64,000 bases of DNA from Acidobacteriota bacterium (GTDB lineage: Bacteria > Acidobacteriota > Vicinamibacteria > Vicinamibacterales > UBA8438). The stretch covers positions 1-64,000 of the forward strand of contig WTFV01000225.1 in the NCBI GenBank assembly GCA_011523845.1, read 5' to 3'. Numbering within the stretch: the first letter of the stretch is position 1; the number at the start of each line of letters is the position of its first letter. The notes under the pieces are model-generated. The model ran no database searches and was not told where the DNA came from. It saw only the letters and a list, made by a program, of their open reading frames with translations. Below are positions 25,890-35,082 of this stretch, one piece after another. A program made the position numbers and the translations under genes.

Positions 25890-26885
25890 ATGACCCGCAG
25901 GTCCAGCACACGAACGGCCAGGCTCGCCGTCGTCGCCGTCGCCGCCGTCGCCTTCGCGGCCGCCGCGACCGTCGAGACGCAGGAGCCGCGCAACCCGCGC
26001 AACGTCGCCGAGTTCGACGCGATGTTCCAGGAGCTCAACAACTGGGGCCGCTGGGGCGCCGACGACGAGCTCGGCACCATGAACCTGATCACGCCGGAGA
26101 AGACGCGCGAGGCGGCGGCGCTGGTGCAACGCGGCATCACCGTGTCGCTGTCGCACAACCCGATGCCCGACCCCGCCCCGGACAACCCCGACACGGCCTT
26201 CAACCACACCATGGCCGAATCGTTGCGGAGCGATACGTACGAGTTCCGGTACCACGGCTACGGCGTCAGCCACATCGACTCGCTCTGCCACTTCCTGTGG
26301 AACGACCGGATGTACAACGACATCCCGCCGTCGGCGAGCTCGCTGGAGGAGGGCTGCGGCAAGCTCGGCATCCAGAACCTGAAGCAGGGCATCGTCACCC
26401 GCGGCATCCTGCTCGACTTCGCGCGCCTGAAGGGCGTGCCGTACCTGGAGCCGCAGACGCCGATCTACGTCGAGGACATCGAGGCATGGGAAGAGATGGC
26501 GGGCGTCAGGGTGTCGCCGGGCGACGTCATCTTCGTGCGGACCGGCCGCTGGGCCCGCCGCGCCGCGCTCGGGCCGTGGCAGGTCTCCGGCAACAGCGCC
26601 GGGCTGCACGCGTCGGTGCTGCCCTGGATCAAGGAGCGCGGCGTCGCCATCGTCGGCAGCGACGCGGCCACCGACGTGATGCCGTCGCTGGTCGAAGGCG
26701 TCACCCAGCCGGTCCACACGATGCTCATCGCCGGCTTCGGCACGCACATCTTCGACAACATGGACCTGGAGGCGCTCGCGGAGACGGCGGCGCAGGAGAA
26801 CCGCTGGGAGTTCATGCTGACCGCCGGGCCGATCCCGGTCGAGGGCGGCACGGGGTCGCCGCTCAACCCGATCGCGATCTTCTGA
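25890..26885 (+). CDS. Secreted cyclase-family metal-dependent hydrolase
   Basis: 331 aa of the putative cyclase/kynurenine formamidase family. The metal-binding HxDxxxH motif is seen as YGVSHIDSLCHF (about residues 128-139). Further family blocks are GDVIFVRTGRW, VAIVGSDAATDVMP and QPVHTMLIAGFGTHI. An N-terminal signal sequence (ARLAVVAVAAVAFAAAATV) predicts export, unlike the classical cytosolic formamidase. GGGGGGAG precedes ATG 25890. The natural substrate, an amide or cyclic ester, cannot be told from the sequence. It is monocistronic after the minisatellite. Confidence 0.88.
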   Translation: MTRRSSTRTARLAVVAVAAVAFAAAATVETQEPRNPRNVAEFDAMFQELNNWGRWGADDELGTMNLITPEKTREAAALVQRGITVSLSHNPMPDPAPDNPDTAFNHTMAESLRSDTYEFRYHGYGVSHIDSLCHFLWNDRMYNDIPPSASSLEEGCGKLGIQNLKQGIVTRGILLDFARLKGVPYLEPQTPIYVEDIEAWEEMAGVRVSPGDVIFVRTGRWARRAALGPWQVSGNSAGLHASVLPWIKERGVAIVGSDAATDVMPSLVEGVTQPVHTMLIAGFGTHIFDNMDLEALAETAAQENRWEFMLTAGPIPVEGGTGSPLNPIAIF

Positions 26886-26996
26886 GCGCAGACCAAGGCA
26901 CCGACCCGTAACGGCGGGCGGCTCCGTGCATCCGCTATCATCCTGTCCACCCGATGCGGGTCGGGATTCCGACTTGGTGTCCAGGGCAGGTCACAC

Positions 26997-28127
26997 ATGC
27001 CGAGTCATCATCTCGATCGCGTCGAGATCCGCCGCTTCCGGGGACTGTCGGAACTCGATCTCGACAGCCTGGGCAGGTTCAATGTCCTCCTCGGGGCCAA
27101 CGATGTCGGCAAGACGTCGGTCCTGGAAGCCCTCTTCCTCCTGACCGGCTTTGCCAACCTGACCGTCCCGGTTCGCATTCAGCAATGGCGACGCCTCCCC
27201 ATTGATCGGTTCGAGTACTTCGAGGCTCTGTTTCATCAGATAGATCCGGATCAGCCGATTGAGCTCGTGGCACATTCTGCTGGTGCCATCGTTCGCCGCA
27301 CTCTCCGGATCTCCGCGCCGTACACGGAACTGGAAGTGGAGCCGGAAGCCCCGACGTCGACTGGGGGCGGGGACGGCCGCTCCCGCACCTCGGCCAGGGC
27401 CGGTCCCGCCGGCGGTCAGTCGTCTTCTTCTCTTCTCTCGGCGCGGCGGCGACTCTTGCGGTACGACGTCACGCTGCAGCCTCGCGATGGGGACGCTGCC
27501 TCGTATTCCGCCACATTGCGTCGCCGGGAAGACGGGTTCCAGGTGAAGCAATCGGCAGAACCCGCGGACGAAGCGACCATTTCGGCGCGGTACATGACGC
27601 CTGGGGTCGACTACGACGGCGCTGCGATCGGCGGTCTGATCGTTCGCAAGGAAGTCGGCAGGCTCGTTCAGTTCCTGAAGGAGGTCAATCCGCGTATCAG
27701 GGACGTCGCCGCCAGTGGCGACCTCGTGTACCTGGACGTTGGTCTTGACCGGATGGTTCCCTTGAACCTGTTCGGCAGTGGCATGGTCCGCGCCGCCAGC
27801 GTTCTCTCTCATTGCATGCTGGCGAACGAGCGCCTTCTTTTCCTCGACGAGCTGGAGAACGGCCTCCACCATGCGGCCATCCGTCCGTTCATCGAGGCGC
27901 TCTTGGTCTTGTCCCGCGATCAGGACATGCAGGTGTTCGTTACGACCCATAGTCTGGCGGTGCTCCAGAGCCTGCTGGACGTACTCGGCTGCGACGGCTT
28001 TGCATCCCATCGTTCCACCACGCACTGCTACACGCTCAAGCGCGACCGCGAAGGGCGTGTTCGCCCCTACCGCTACGAGTACGCACAGTTCGAGCACTGC
28101 GTGCGACACGGGATCGAGATCCGATGA
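26997..28127 (+). CDS. OLD-like AAA ATPase (first gene of a candidate defence pair)
   Basis: 376 aa, SMC/OLD-type ATPase without its own nuclease domain. The start (HHLDRVEIRRFRGLSELDLD) leads into Walker A GANDVGKTS at about residues 33-41. Walker B and the D-loop are LLFLDELENGLHH at about 280, followed by the switch motif VFVTTHSLAVLQSL at about 312. A Gly/Ser/Arg-rich low-complexity insert sits near residues 120-150 in the lobe between the ATPase halves. It overlaps the TOPRIM-like gene by 4 bp (ATGA), so the two are translationally coupled. This layout matches AbiL, PARIS and split-Gabija-type anti-phage pairs in general plan. Defence is inferred, not shown. Confidence 0.88.
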   Translation: MPSHHLDRVEIRRFRGLSELDLDSLGRFNVLLGANDVGKTSVLEALFLLTGFANLTVPVRIQQWRRLPIDRFEYFEALFHQIDPDQPIELVAHSAGAIVRRTLRISAPYTELEVEPEAPTSTGGGDGRSRTSARAGPAGGQSSSSLLSARRRLLRYDVTLQPRDGDAASYSATLRRREDGFQVKQSAEPADEATISARYMTPGVDYDGAAIGGLIVRKEVGRLVQFLKEVNPRIRDVAASGDLVYLDVGLDRMVPLNLFGSGMVRAASVLSHCMLANERLLFLDELENGLHHAAIRPFIEALLVLSRDQDMQVFVTTHSLAVLQSLLDVLGCDGFASHRSTTHCYTLKRDREGRVRPYRYEYAQFEHCVRHGIEIR

Positions 28128-28732
28128 GCTGGGCGTTGTTCGTCGAGGGCGACTACGACGAGGTGTTCGTCCAATGGCTGTTGGGATTGCTGAACGTCGA
28201 AGACGTCCAGGTCAAAGCTATTGGGGGTGGCGTCTCGAAGCTGCGCCATGCCGAGAATGAGATTCGCAAGAGTCACGACGAGGGCAGGCGCGTAGCGCCT
28301 CTGTTGGATGCGGACACCGATACCGAAAGCACGCGCGCTCAGTTGATGCAGGAGGTCCGTCGGCTCGGTCAACCCATTGAGCGTTCATTCCTGCTGCCTG
28401 ACAACACCGGGGGAGGCGACCTTGAGACGCTGCTGGAGCAGATGGCTCCGGCAGCGCATCAAGGGGTCTACGGCTGTCTTGACCAGTACGAGAAGTGTCT
28501 GCGCACAGCCGACCGCAACTACAGGACCCCGAATCGCAAGGCGCGGGTCCATGCGTACTGTGACGCGGTAGGCGCCAAGTCCGGACCCGACAAGAACTAT
28601 GCCGATGCCACTCATTGGGACCCTTCGGTCCCTGGCTTGGAGCCGTTGCGCCGCTTCTTGCGCGATCTGAACCGGGTCGACGAGACCGCCTTGGATGCGA
28701 CGCCGGAAGACACGGACGTGGATGCCGACTAA
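28124..28732 (+). CDS. TOPRIM-like (DUF3226-type) protein, partner of the OLD-like ATPase
   Basis: 202 aa. The N-terminus has the TOPRIM-style acidic motifs: Glu in ALFVEGDYDEVF at about residue 8, and DxD in APLLDADTDTE at about 62-66. The phrase LLPDNTGGGDLETLLEQ (about 88) is the hallmark of DUF3226-like proteins. A C-terminal helical part ends in a strongly acidic tail. Such proteins are usually metal-dependent nuclease or nucleotidyl-processing modules working with a neighbouring ATPase. It overlaps the ATPase stop by 4 bp. No third gene follows; the next gene is a convergent DUF1552. Classical AbiL-ii or AriB identity is not established. Confidence 0.8.
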   Translation: MSWALFVEGDYDEVFVQWLLGLLNVEDVQVKAIGGGVSKLRHAENEIRKSHDEGRRVAPLLDADTDTESTRAQLMQEVRRLGQPIERSFLLPDNTGGGDLETLLEQMAPAAHQGVYGCLDQYEKCLRTADRNYRTPNRKARVHAYCDAVGAKSGPDKNYADATHWDPSVPGLEPLRRFLRDLNRVDETALDATPEDTDVDAD

Positions 28733-28940
28733 CCGTCTCGGCGTTGCAGCGTCCGCCGGGACGCCTCGGCGACGTCTACGGCGCCTTGTCGCGCGCGACC
28801 CTCCTGCTATTCGCCCGGTGTCGCGTTCCGGACAGCTTCGTACCGCTGAACCGTTGCCTTGATTGGCGCGGCAGCGCTGGCCCGGGCGCCCGCAACCCCA
28901 CCTGAGCAGTCAACGAGCGACGGGCTCGCGATCGAGCCCG

Positions 28941-30281
28941 TCAGACCTCCGTCAGCCGTCCCGTGCTGTCGCCGAGGCGGTCGCGGTGGACGTCCACCTT
29001 GTCCAGGATCGACAGCAGCAGGTTGGTCATCGGCGTGCCGTCCGCGCAGACGACGTGCCGGCCGCCCTGCAGCCGACCGCCGGCGCCGCCGGCCAGCAGC
29101 ACCGGCAGATCGGTGTGCAGGTGCAGGTTGCCGTTGCTGATGCAGCCGCCGTAGAGCAGCAGCGCATGATCCAGCAGCGTGCCGTCGCCGTCCGGCGTGG
29201 CGCGCAGCCGATCCAGGAAGTAGCGGAACAGGCTGACGTGGTACGTGTTGATCTTCGCGTGCTTGGCCACCTTGTCGGGCGCGTTGCCGTGGTGCGAGAT
29301 GGCGTGGTGCGGGTCGGGCACGCCGATGTGGCTGTAGGTGCGCGTCGACGCTTCCCGCGCGAGCATGAACGTGCTGACGCGCGTGACGTCGGTCTGGAAC
29401 GCGAGCACCTGCAGGTCGTACATCAGCTTCACGTGGTCGTCGAACAGCTCGGGCACCCCGACGGGCATCGCCGGCAGCTCGATGTGCTCGCCCACGCGCG
29501 CCTCCACCTTCCGGACGCGCTGCTCGACGTCGCGGACGCTGTCCAGGTACTCGTGCACGCGCGCGGCGTCGGCGGCGCCGAGCCGGCTCCGCAGGCGGCC
29601 CACCTCGCCGACGATGGCGTCCAGGATGCTCCGGTCCCGGCCGAGCTGTCGCCGGCGCGCTTCCGGACCGAGACCCTCGCCGAACAGGCGCTCGAAGACG
29701 ACGCGCGGGTCGGTCTGCATCGGCAGCGGCGTCGTCGCCGTGCGCCACGACAGCGTGTTGACGTAGCTGCACGAGTAGCCGATGTCGCACCCGCCGACGG
29801 CGGTGAAGTCCTCGGCGGCCACCTCGAGCGAGCGCAACTGCGTCTCGCGGCCCATCTCGTCGGCCGCCAGTTGGTCGATCGTCTTGGCTCCGCGAACGTC
29901 CGCCCCCTGCGTGCGCTTGGGGTGCACGCCGGTCAGCCAGACCGCGCTGGCCCGCGCGTGGTCCCCCGAGCCCTCGCCTTCGGCCGCCTCGGCCGGCCGC
30001 GAGTCCAGCCCCGACAGGACGACCAGCCGGTCGCGGTGCGGCTCCAGCGACGCGAGAATCGGCGGCAGATCGAACGCCGTCCCCGCGACGGCGGGCGTCC
30101 ACTGCTCCATGATCGCGCCGTTCGGGATGTAGGAGAACGCGAGCCGGCGCACCGGGGCGGCCGCCGTGCGGGACATCGCCGACAGGGCGGGCACCATGGC
30201 GTCGAGCAGCGGCAGCGCCACCGTCGCGCCGGCACCGCGCAGAAACGTCCGCCGCGGCAAGGCTCTCTTCGTGATGATCAT
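28941..30281 (-). CDS. DUF1552 secreted protein
   Basis: 446 aa. ATG 30281 follows GGAGGGAG and opens a Tat-type signal (ITKRALPRRTFLRGAGATVALPLL). The body matches DUF1552 (YIPNGAIMEQWTP, LSGLDSRPA, HARASAVWLTGV, and the C-terminal LLLYGGCISNGNLH). DUF1552 genes are typically next to DUF1592 haem proteins in Planctomycetes and Acidobacteria, as here (189 bp upstream gene on the same strand). The biochemical role is not known. Periplasmic or surface location follows from the signal. Probably co-transcribed with 30470-33103. Confidence 0.9.
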   Translation of the reverse strand: MIITKRALPRRTFLRGAGATVALPLLDAMVPALSAMSRTAAAPVRRLAFSYIPNGAIMEQWTPAVAGTAFDLPPILASLEPHRDRLVVLSGLDSRPAEAAEGEGSGDHARASAVWLTGVHPKRTQGADVRGAKTIDQLAADEMGRETQLRSLEVAAEDFTAVGGCDIGYSCSYVNTLSWRTATTPLPMQTDPRVVFERLFGEGLGPEARRRQLGRDRSILDAIVGEVGRLRSRLGAADAARVHEYLDSVRDVEQRVRKVEARVGEHIELPAMPVGVPELFDDHVKLMYDLQVLAFQTDVTRVSTFMLAREASTRTYSHIGVPDPHHAISHHGNAPDKVAKHAKINTYHVSLFRYFLDRLRATPDGDGTLLDHALLLYGGCISNGNLHLHTDLPVLLAGGAGGRLQGGRHVVCADGTPMTNLLLSILDKVDVHRDRLGDSTGRLTEV

Positions 30282-30331
30282 CTGCGTCGCTCCCTCCGAT
30301 TCACCGGCGAGACTCCGCCGGCGGCGTCTCG

Positions 30332-30436
30332 CCCGGCAATCGTCGCCTGACGGCACCTGTTGCCGCCGACGACCCGCGCCGGAAACCCGGCTGCCCGCTT
30401 CGCCGGCGATCGTCGCCTGACGGCGCCTGTTGCCGC
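30332..30436 (+). repeat. 70-bp-spaced direct repeat
   Basis: CCGGCAATCGTCGCCTGACG at 30332 and CCGGCGATCGTCGCCTGACG at 30402 each continue with GGCRCCTGTTGCCGCC, 35 bp with two differences. They lie between DUF1552 and DUF1592. Confidence 0.8.
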
Positions 30437-30456
30437 CCAACCAAGCCTTTCCGGAC

Positions 30457-30482
30457 GTCTGCCCCGCTGCTACGGCGCAGAC
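30457..30482 (+). other. Palindromic REP-like hairpin, copy 2
   Basis: GTCTGCCCCG pairs with CGGCGCAGAC around CTGCTA, with one mismatch. It overlaps the DUF1592 stop codon (30470-30472) and matches the core of the hairpin at 23246-23284. It may attenuate transcription between DUF1592 and DUF1552. Confidence 0.65.
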
Positions 30483-33103
30483 CTCCCGGGCGCCCCTGCC
30501 GCGTGATCCGCCGCATCGTCCGGCGCGCGCCGCTTCATCTTCATGCGGAACGCATCGCTCATGACGATGCCGGCGACGATCGACGAAAACCGATAATCCT
30601 GCTCGGCGGCCCGCGCGACGATCCGGCGCACCGCGGGCGCGTCGTAGTACTCCAGCCCCCGTCCGACGGCGTATGTCAGCAGCTTGCGCGTGAACGTCTC
30701 GACGAACGTGCCGGGCCGCTTCAGGATCGCCTCACGCAGCTCGCGCGGTCCGTCGAACGCGGTCCCGTCGGGCAGCACGTCCGAGGCGTCGATCGGCCGG
30801 CCGTCGGCGCCGGTGCCGCGCCAGCGGCCGATGGCATCGAAGTTCTCGAGCCCGAACCCGTACGGATCCATGCGCGCATGACACGTGGCGCAGGCGGGGT
30901 TCGCGCGGTGCCGCGTGAGGCGCTCGCGGATGGACAGGCCCGCGGCGCTGCCCGTGTCCTCGAGGTCCGGCACGTCCGGCGGCGGAGGAGGCGGCGGCGC
31001 GCCGAGCAGGTTCTCGAGAATCCAGTTCCCGCGCAGCACGGGGGAAGTCCGCGTCGCGTAGGAGGTGACCGTCAGCACACTGCCGTGGCCCAGCAGCCCG
31101 CGCCGCGCCTCGTCGGTCACCGGCACGCGCCGGAACCGGTCGCCGTAGACGCCCCGCATCCCGTAGTGGCGCGCCAGGCGCTCGTTCACGAACGTGTAGT
31201 CGGCGGTCAACAGGTCGAGGACGCTGCGGTCCTCCTGCACGATGCTCTCGAAGAACAGCTCGGTCTCACGCTGCAGCGCACGCCGCAGGTTGTCGTCGAA
31301 GTCCGGGAACGTCGGCGGGTCGGGATGGGTATTGCCCAGGTTCCGCAGATAGAGCCACTGCCCGGCGAAGTTCTCCACCAGCGCCGCCGCGCGGGGATCG
31401 GCCAGCATGCGCCGCACCTGCCGCGTCAGCTCCGCCGGGTCTGCCAGGCGCCCGCGCTCGGCCGCCGCCAGCAGCTCCTCGTCGGGGATGCTGCTCCAGA
31501 GAAAGAACGACAGCCTCGAGGCGAGATCCAGGTCGGTCAGCGCATAGACGGCGCCGGCCTCGACAGCGGCGGGCTCGGTCTCCAGCCGGAAGATGAACTG
31601 CGGGCTGGCCAGGACGAAGCGCAGCGCCAGCTCGATGCCGGCCTCGAAGCCGCCGTCGCGGCTGCCTTCCCGGTAGAAGTCGATCAGCCGGTCGAGCTCC
31701 GGCGTTTCCAGCGGACGGCGGTAGGCCTGCCGGCCCAGCCGCGAGAGAATCGAGCGGGCGCACGGCAGCTCGCCGGCGGGAGCCTCGGGACGGCAGGTGA
31801 AGATGCGCCGCCGGCTCGGCGTGTCCTCCGGCCGAACGGCATCGAACGGCCCGGCGATCAGCACGCTGTCGACATCCGGCAGGCCCCGCCGGCTGCTCGT
31901 ACCCACGAAGCTGCGCAGAAACGGCCGCGCTACCTCTTCCGACAGCGCCGCGGGCCGGCCGACGAACGCGGCGACGATCTCGTGACGTCCGGCCGCGATC
32001 GGCAGCCGGACGCGCATCGAGTCGTCCGCGGTGAACGCCTTCGTGGCGGTCTGGCCCGGGTTCTGCTCGTTGATCACGATCGGCCGGTAGGCGTCCTCGC
32101 TGCCGACCGGGAACAGGGCGACCCGCTCGCCGTCCAGCGTCAGCTCGACCTGGTGCTCCTCGCCGATTCCGCGGATGGCGCCCACCGCGGTCCGCCGCAG
32201 CCGCACGCGAATCTCGTACTCCGCGTCGACCGGGAAGTGCTCCGCGACGCGGACGCCGCCCCGGGTGCCGAGCGGCAGGTCGCGCAGGTGGTAGTCCTGG
32301 GTCAGGTCCTCGGGCGTCTTGTGGGTGACGGTGACGGCCGGGATTGCCGGGCTGCCGACGGCCAGCCGGCTGACCTTGCGCGCCGTCGTGACGGTGCTCT
32401 CGATGAGCAGCGGCGACACCCCCAGGGCGTCCGCGATGTTGTCGAAGCCGTAGGTGGAGTCGTCGGCGGGCAGCGCGCTGACGTCGGCGGCCACGCCCAG
32501 CAGATCGCGCACGGCGTTGCGGTACTCCGTGCGGTTCATGCGGTGGAGCAGCGGGCGTCCCGGGGCGGGGCGCTCGAGCGCGGCCGTATCGAGCGTCGTC
32601 TCCAGCCAGGAGGCGAAGGCGCTGTACGCGGCCCCCGCCGGCCGCGGGCGCCCCACCGGCGGCATGGTTCGGCTGCGAAGCTTCTGCACCACCTTCTCCC
32701 ACAGCTCGGGGTGGGCGGCGACGTGCTCCGCGGAGACATCGACCTCGTCCAGGGCGAGTCCGGCCGTCCGCAACCGTCCGTTGTGGCAGGTCACGCAATA
32801 GCGCTGCACGAGCGCGGCGTGGTCCCCTGGCGCCGCCGCGGCGCGTGCCCCGGCGGGTTGCGGCGCCGGCGCCGTGGCCGCTCCGGCGGCGGGTGCGCCG
32901 GCGGCGTGCGGCGCCTGCGCCGTGGCCGTCGCCGCGGCAGCTACGGCGGGACCCGCCGCGGCGGCGGGTGCGCCGGCGGCGTGCGGCGCCCGGGCCGCGG
33001 CCCCTGCTCCGGCCGCCTGCGGCGGCGCCTGGGCCGTGGCCACTCCCGCCAGCAGGCTGCCGACCAACCACACTGGCAGCCCGTAGCGAATGCCCCGCTG
33101 CAT
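30470..33103 (-). CDS. DUF1592-type haem protein (DUF1587/1595/1592/1588/1585)
   Basis: 877 aa. A signal-like N-terminus is followed by an Ala/Pro/Gly low-complexity tether (about residues 25-90). An N-terminal c-type haem site follows (RYCVTCHNGRL), then the family series with LHRMNRTEYRNAVRDLLGV and LASRLSFFLWSSIPDEEL. A C-terminal second CxxCH (ACATCHARMDPYGFGLENFD) is followed by TFVETFTRKLLTYAVGRGLE. It is presumed a periplasmic or surface redox protein acting with the DUF1552 protein downstream. The ATG at 33103 lies inside MITE-like copy 3, so the 5' end appears to be donated by the repeat. GTG 33073 is an alternative start. Confidence 0.9.
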   Translation of the reverse strand: MQRGIRYGLPVWLVGSLLAGVATAQAPPQAAGAGAAARAPHAAGAPAAAAGPAVAAAATATAQAPHAAGAPAAGAATAPAPQPAGARAAAAPGDHAALVQRYCVTCHNGRLRTAGLALDEVDVSAEHVAAHPELWEKVVQKLRSRTMPPVGRPRPAGAAYSAFASWLETTLDTAALERPAPGRPLLHRMNRTEYRNAVRDLLGVAADVSALPADDSTYGFDNIADALGVSPLLIESTVTTARKVSRLAVGSPAIPAVTVTHKTPEDLTQDYHLRDLPLGTRGGVRVAEHFPVDAEYEIRVRLRRTAVGAIRGIGEEHQVELTLDGERVALFPVGSEDAYRPIVINEQNPGQTATKAFTADDSMRVRLPIAAGRHEIVAAFVGRPAALSEEVARPFLRSFVGTSSRRGLPDVDSVLIAGPFDAVRPEDTPSRRRIFTCRPEAPAGELPCARSILSRLGRQAYRRPLETPELDRLIDFYREGSRDGGFEAGIELALRFVLASPQFIFRLETEPAAVEAGAVYALTDLDLASRLSFFLWSSIPDEELLAAAERGRLADPAELTRQVRRMLADPRAAALVENFAGQWLYLRNLGNTHPDPPTFPDFDDNLRRALQRETELFFESIVQEDRSVLDLLTADYTFVNERLARHYGMRGVYGDRFRRVPVTDEARRGLLGHGSVLTVTSYATRTSPVLRGNWILENLLGAPPPPPPPDVPDLEDTGSAAGLSIRERLTRHRANPACATCHARMDPYGFGLENFDAIGRWRGTGADGRPIDASDVLPDGTAFDGPRELREAILKRPGTFVETFTRKLLTYAVGRGLEYYDAPAVRRIVARAAEQDYRFSSIVAGIVMSDAFRMKMKRRAPDDAADHAAGAPGRSAP

Positions 33104-33210
33104 TCGAGCGGCGATGCATCCCGTCTGGACGGCGCTCCCCTTCGGTCGAGCACGCTCGACGGCCGCCCCGCCGCTCTCGGTGCCGCGCGGCGTTCCACCC
33201 CGGACTGCCA
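33075..33210 (+). repeat. MITE-like element, copy 3
   Basis: A 136-bp copy runs from TGGCAGCCCGTAG (33075) to CGGACTGCCA (33201-33210), with imperfect terminal inverted repeats (10 of 13). The interior GCATTCGAGCGGCGATGCAT at about 33100 is identical to copy 1. It spans the start codon and upstream region of the DUF1592 gene. Confidence 0.7.
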
Positions 33211-33362
33211 GGACGGCGCATCCCACGAACCCGGTCCGCCGTCCGCTCCGCATCCTCACCTCCGTGCCCCGCGGCGTCGCGGCAACGACGGACGGCTCAC
33301 CCCGAGCGGCGCCCGCCGTCCGCTCTGAATCGTCACCCGTGCCCTACGCAGGTCGCATGGCA

Positions 33363-34901
33363 TCACCGAGAGGCCGCGCGATCCGCCTCGCCCTCGGGAG
33401 CCGGAGTCGGCTCGGCGCCGAGCTCCCGCAGCAACGCCGCCGCGTTGTCGCGCCGGATCACGCTGGCCACCTGGTTGAACCCCTGCTCGGCGAGATCCAG
33501 CGCGTTCCTTTCCAGCTCGTCCTGGAAGTCCGTCCGGGCGCCGGCCTCGACCAGGCGCCGGATGATGCTGTTCGCGGCCCGGTAGACCGCGCCGTGCAGC
33601 GCCGTCTGGCCGTTGGCGTTGCTCGCGTTGACGTCGACGCCGGCAGCCAGCGCGATATTGACCGCCTCGAGCGCATCGTGCTCGGATCGAAACTGCCGCG
33701 ACCCCTCGACGTGCCCCACCCCGGCGGCCAGCATCACCGCCGTATTGTTGGCGTAGGTCGCCAGCCGCTCGTCCGCGCCATGCGCCGCCAGTACCCGCAT
33801 CGCCTCCACGTCGGCCGCCTGGGCGGCCAGCACGTACGGCGTCGCCCCGCCCAGGTTGACGCGGTTGTCCATGAGGGGCCGGCCGGCGCTGAAGATCTCC
33901 TCGTCGGTCCACCGCTCGTGCACTATCGGCACCGGCTCCGTCCGGGCATTCGGATCCGCGCCGCGCTCCAGGAGCATCCGCATCAGCTCCAGGCCGTCGA
34001 GCTGGGAATGATCCCGCCCCGTGCCGTCGACGAACTGGTTGGCCACGCGGCGCTGCGGCGCCCGGGCGCGCACCAGGTCGTGCAGGATGGCGTTGCCCCG
34101 GCCGTCGCGCGCGTTCGGGTCGGCGCCCGCGTCCAGCAGCATCGCCGCCGCCGTGTAGTGGCCGATGGTCACGGCCAAGCTCAGCAGACTGCCCGTAGCG
34201 GGCTCCCGGCCCGCGGCCCGCGCGGCGGGGTCGGGTATGCGCGCGTTCACCTCGGCGCCCGCCGCAATGAGCAGGCGCAGCGCATCGCGGGCGTCCTGCC
34301 GCACCGCGAACATCAGCGCCGTGAAGCCGCCCGTCGAGGACGCGTCGACGGCGGCGCCGCTCTCGAGCAGCAGGCGCATGACCGGGACGTGGTTCTCGGC
34401 AGCGGCCCACATCAGGGGGGTCTGCCCGCGCCAGGCATCCACCGCGTCGATGTCGGCCCCGCGGGCAAGCAGCGCCCGCACCGCGGCGACGCGCCCGGTG
34501 CGCGCGCAGGTCAGGATGGGAGGTTCCCCGGTCTGCGCCAGATGCGGGTCCGCACCCGCGTCCAGCAGGCGCGCGACCACGGCAGTACCGGCGTTGGCGC
34601 AGGCGAGCGCGAGCGGGGTGGATCCGTTCCGGTTGACGGCGTCGGGATCCGCGCCGGCACCGAGCAGCAGGGCCGCCAGCTCGGCATCGTCGCCATAGGC
34701 CGCCCAGTGCAGCGCGGTGGTGCCGTCCACCTGCGACGCGTCGACGTCTACGCCTTGCTCTTGCAGCAGACGTGCGACCGCGGCGCGATCACCTGCCCGC
34801 GCCAGCTCCGGCAGCCGGGAATCGGGCTCGTTGCCCTGGAGCCCGGCGCTCGCGAGCGGCAGCAACAGGAGCAGTGACGCGAGCCTTCCTGGCTTTCCCA
34901 T
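33363..34901 (-). CDS. Secreted ankyrin-repeat protein
   Basis: 512 aa. ATG 34901 opens a signal peptide (RLASLLLLLPLASAG). About eleven ankyrin repeats fill the rest, with repeated GxTALHWAAYGDDAELAALLL- and GADPDAVNRNGSTPLALAC-type units. The central repeats are irregular, with a longer insert around residues 235-330. The Pro-rich C-terminus is short. It is presumed a periplasmic protein-protein interaction scaffold. It lies upstream of and parallel to DUF1592 and DUF1552, with 259 bp between, so these may form one functional unit. Confidence 0.9.
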   Translation of the reverse strand: MGKPGRLASLLLLLPLASAGLQGNEPDSRLPELARAGDRAAVARLLQEQGVDVDASQVDGTTALHWAAYGDDAELAALLLGAGADPDAVNRNGSTPLALACANAGTAVVARLLDAGADPHLAQTGEPPILTCARTGRVAAVRALLARGADIDAVDAWRGQTPLMWAAAENHVPVMRLLLESGAAVDASSTGGFTALMFAVRQDARDALRLLIAAGAEVNARIPDPAARAAGREPATGSLLSLAVTIGHYTAAAMLLDAGADPNARDGRGNAILHDLVRARAPQRRVANQFVDGTGRDHSQLDGLELMRMLLERGADPNARTEPVPIVHERWTDEEIFSAGRPLMDNRVNLGGATPYVLAAQAADVEAMRVLAAHGADERLATYANNTAVMLAAGVGHVEGSRQFRSEHDALEAVNIALAAGVDVNASNANGQTALHGAVYRAANSIIRRLVEAGARTDFQDELERNALDLAEQGFNQVASVIRRDNAAALLRELGAEPTPAPEGEADRAASR

Positions 34902-35082
34902 GGTGTATTGCCCGTTTACGCTCGTCGCCGAAGGCCGACCACACATACAGGGGCCCGCCTGGCGTCGCGCGCAAACACACGGAATGCCGCATCCTATCCG
35001 AGCGGCGCCCGAACAATCAACGGTTGGCCCGCGCTGGCTCGGCGTCTTCTGCGGGGTTTCCACGACGCAGACTCCTGGCGCT

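Noticed and set aside
20331..26885. A 2184-codon plus-strand frame spanning several genes
   Set aside because: Only the last 331 codons (25890-26885) read as a real protein. The rest is antisense or out of frame to the spermidine-synthase-like, CMD and GT4 genes.
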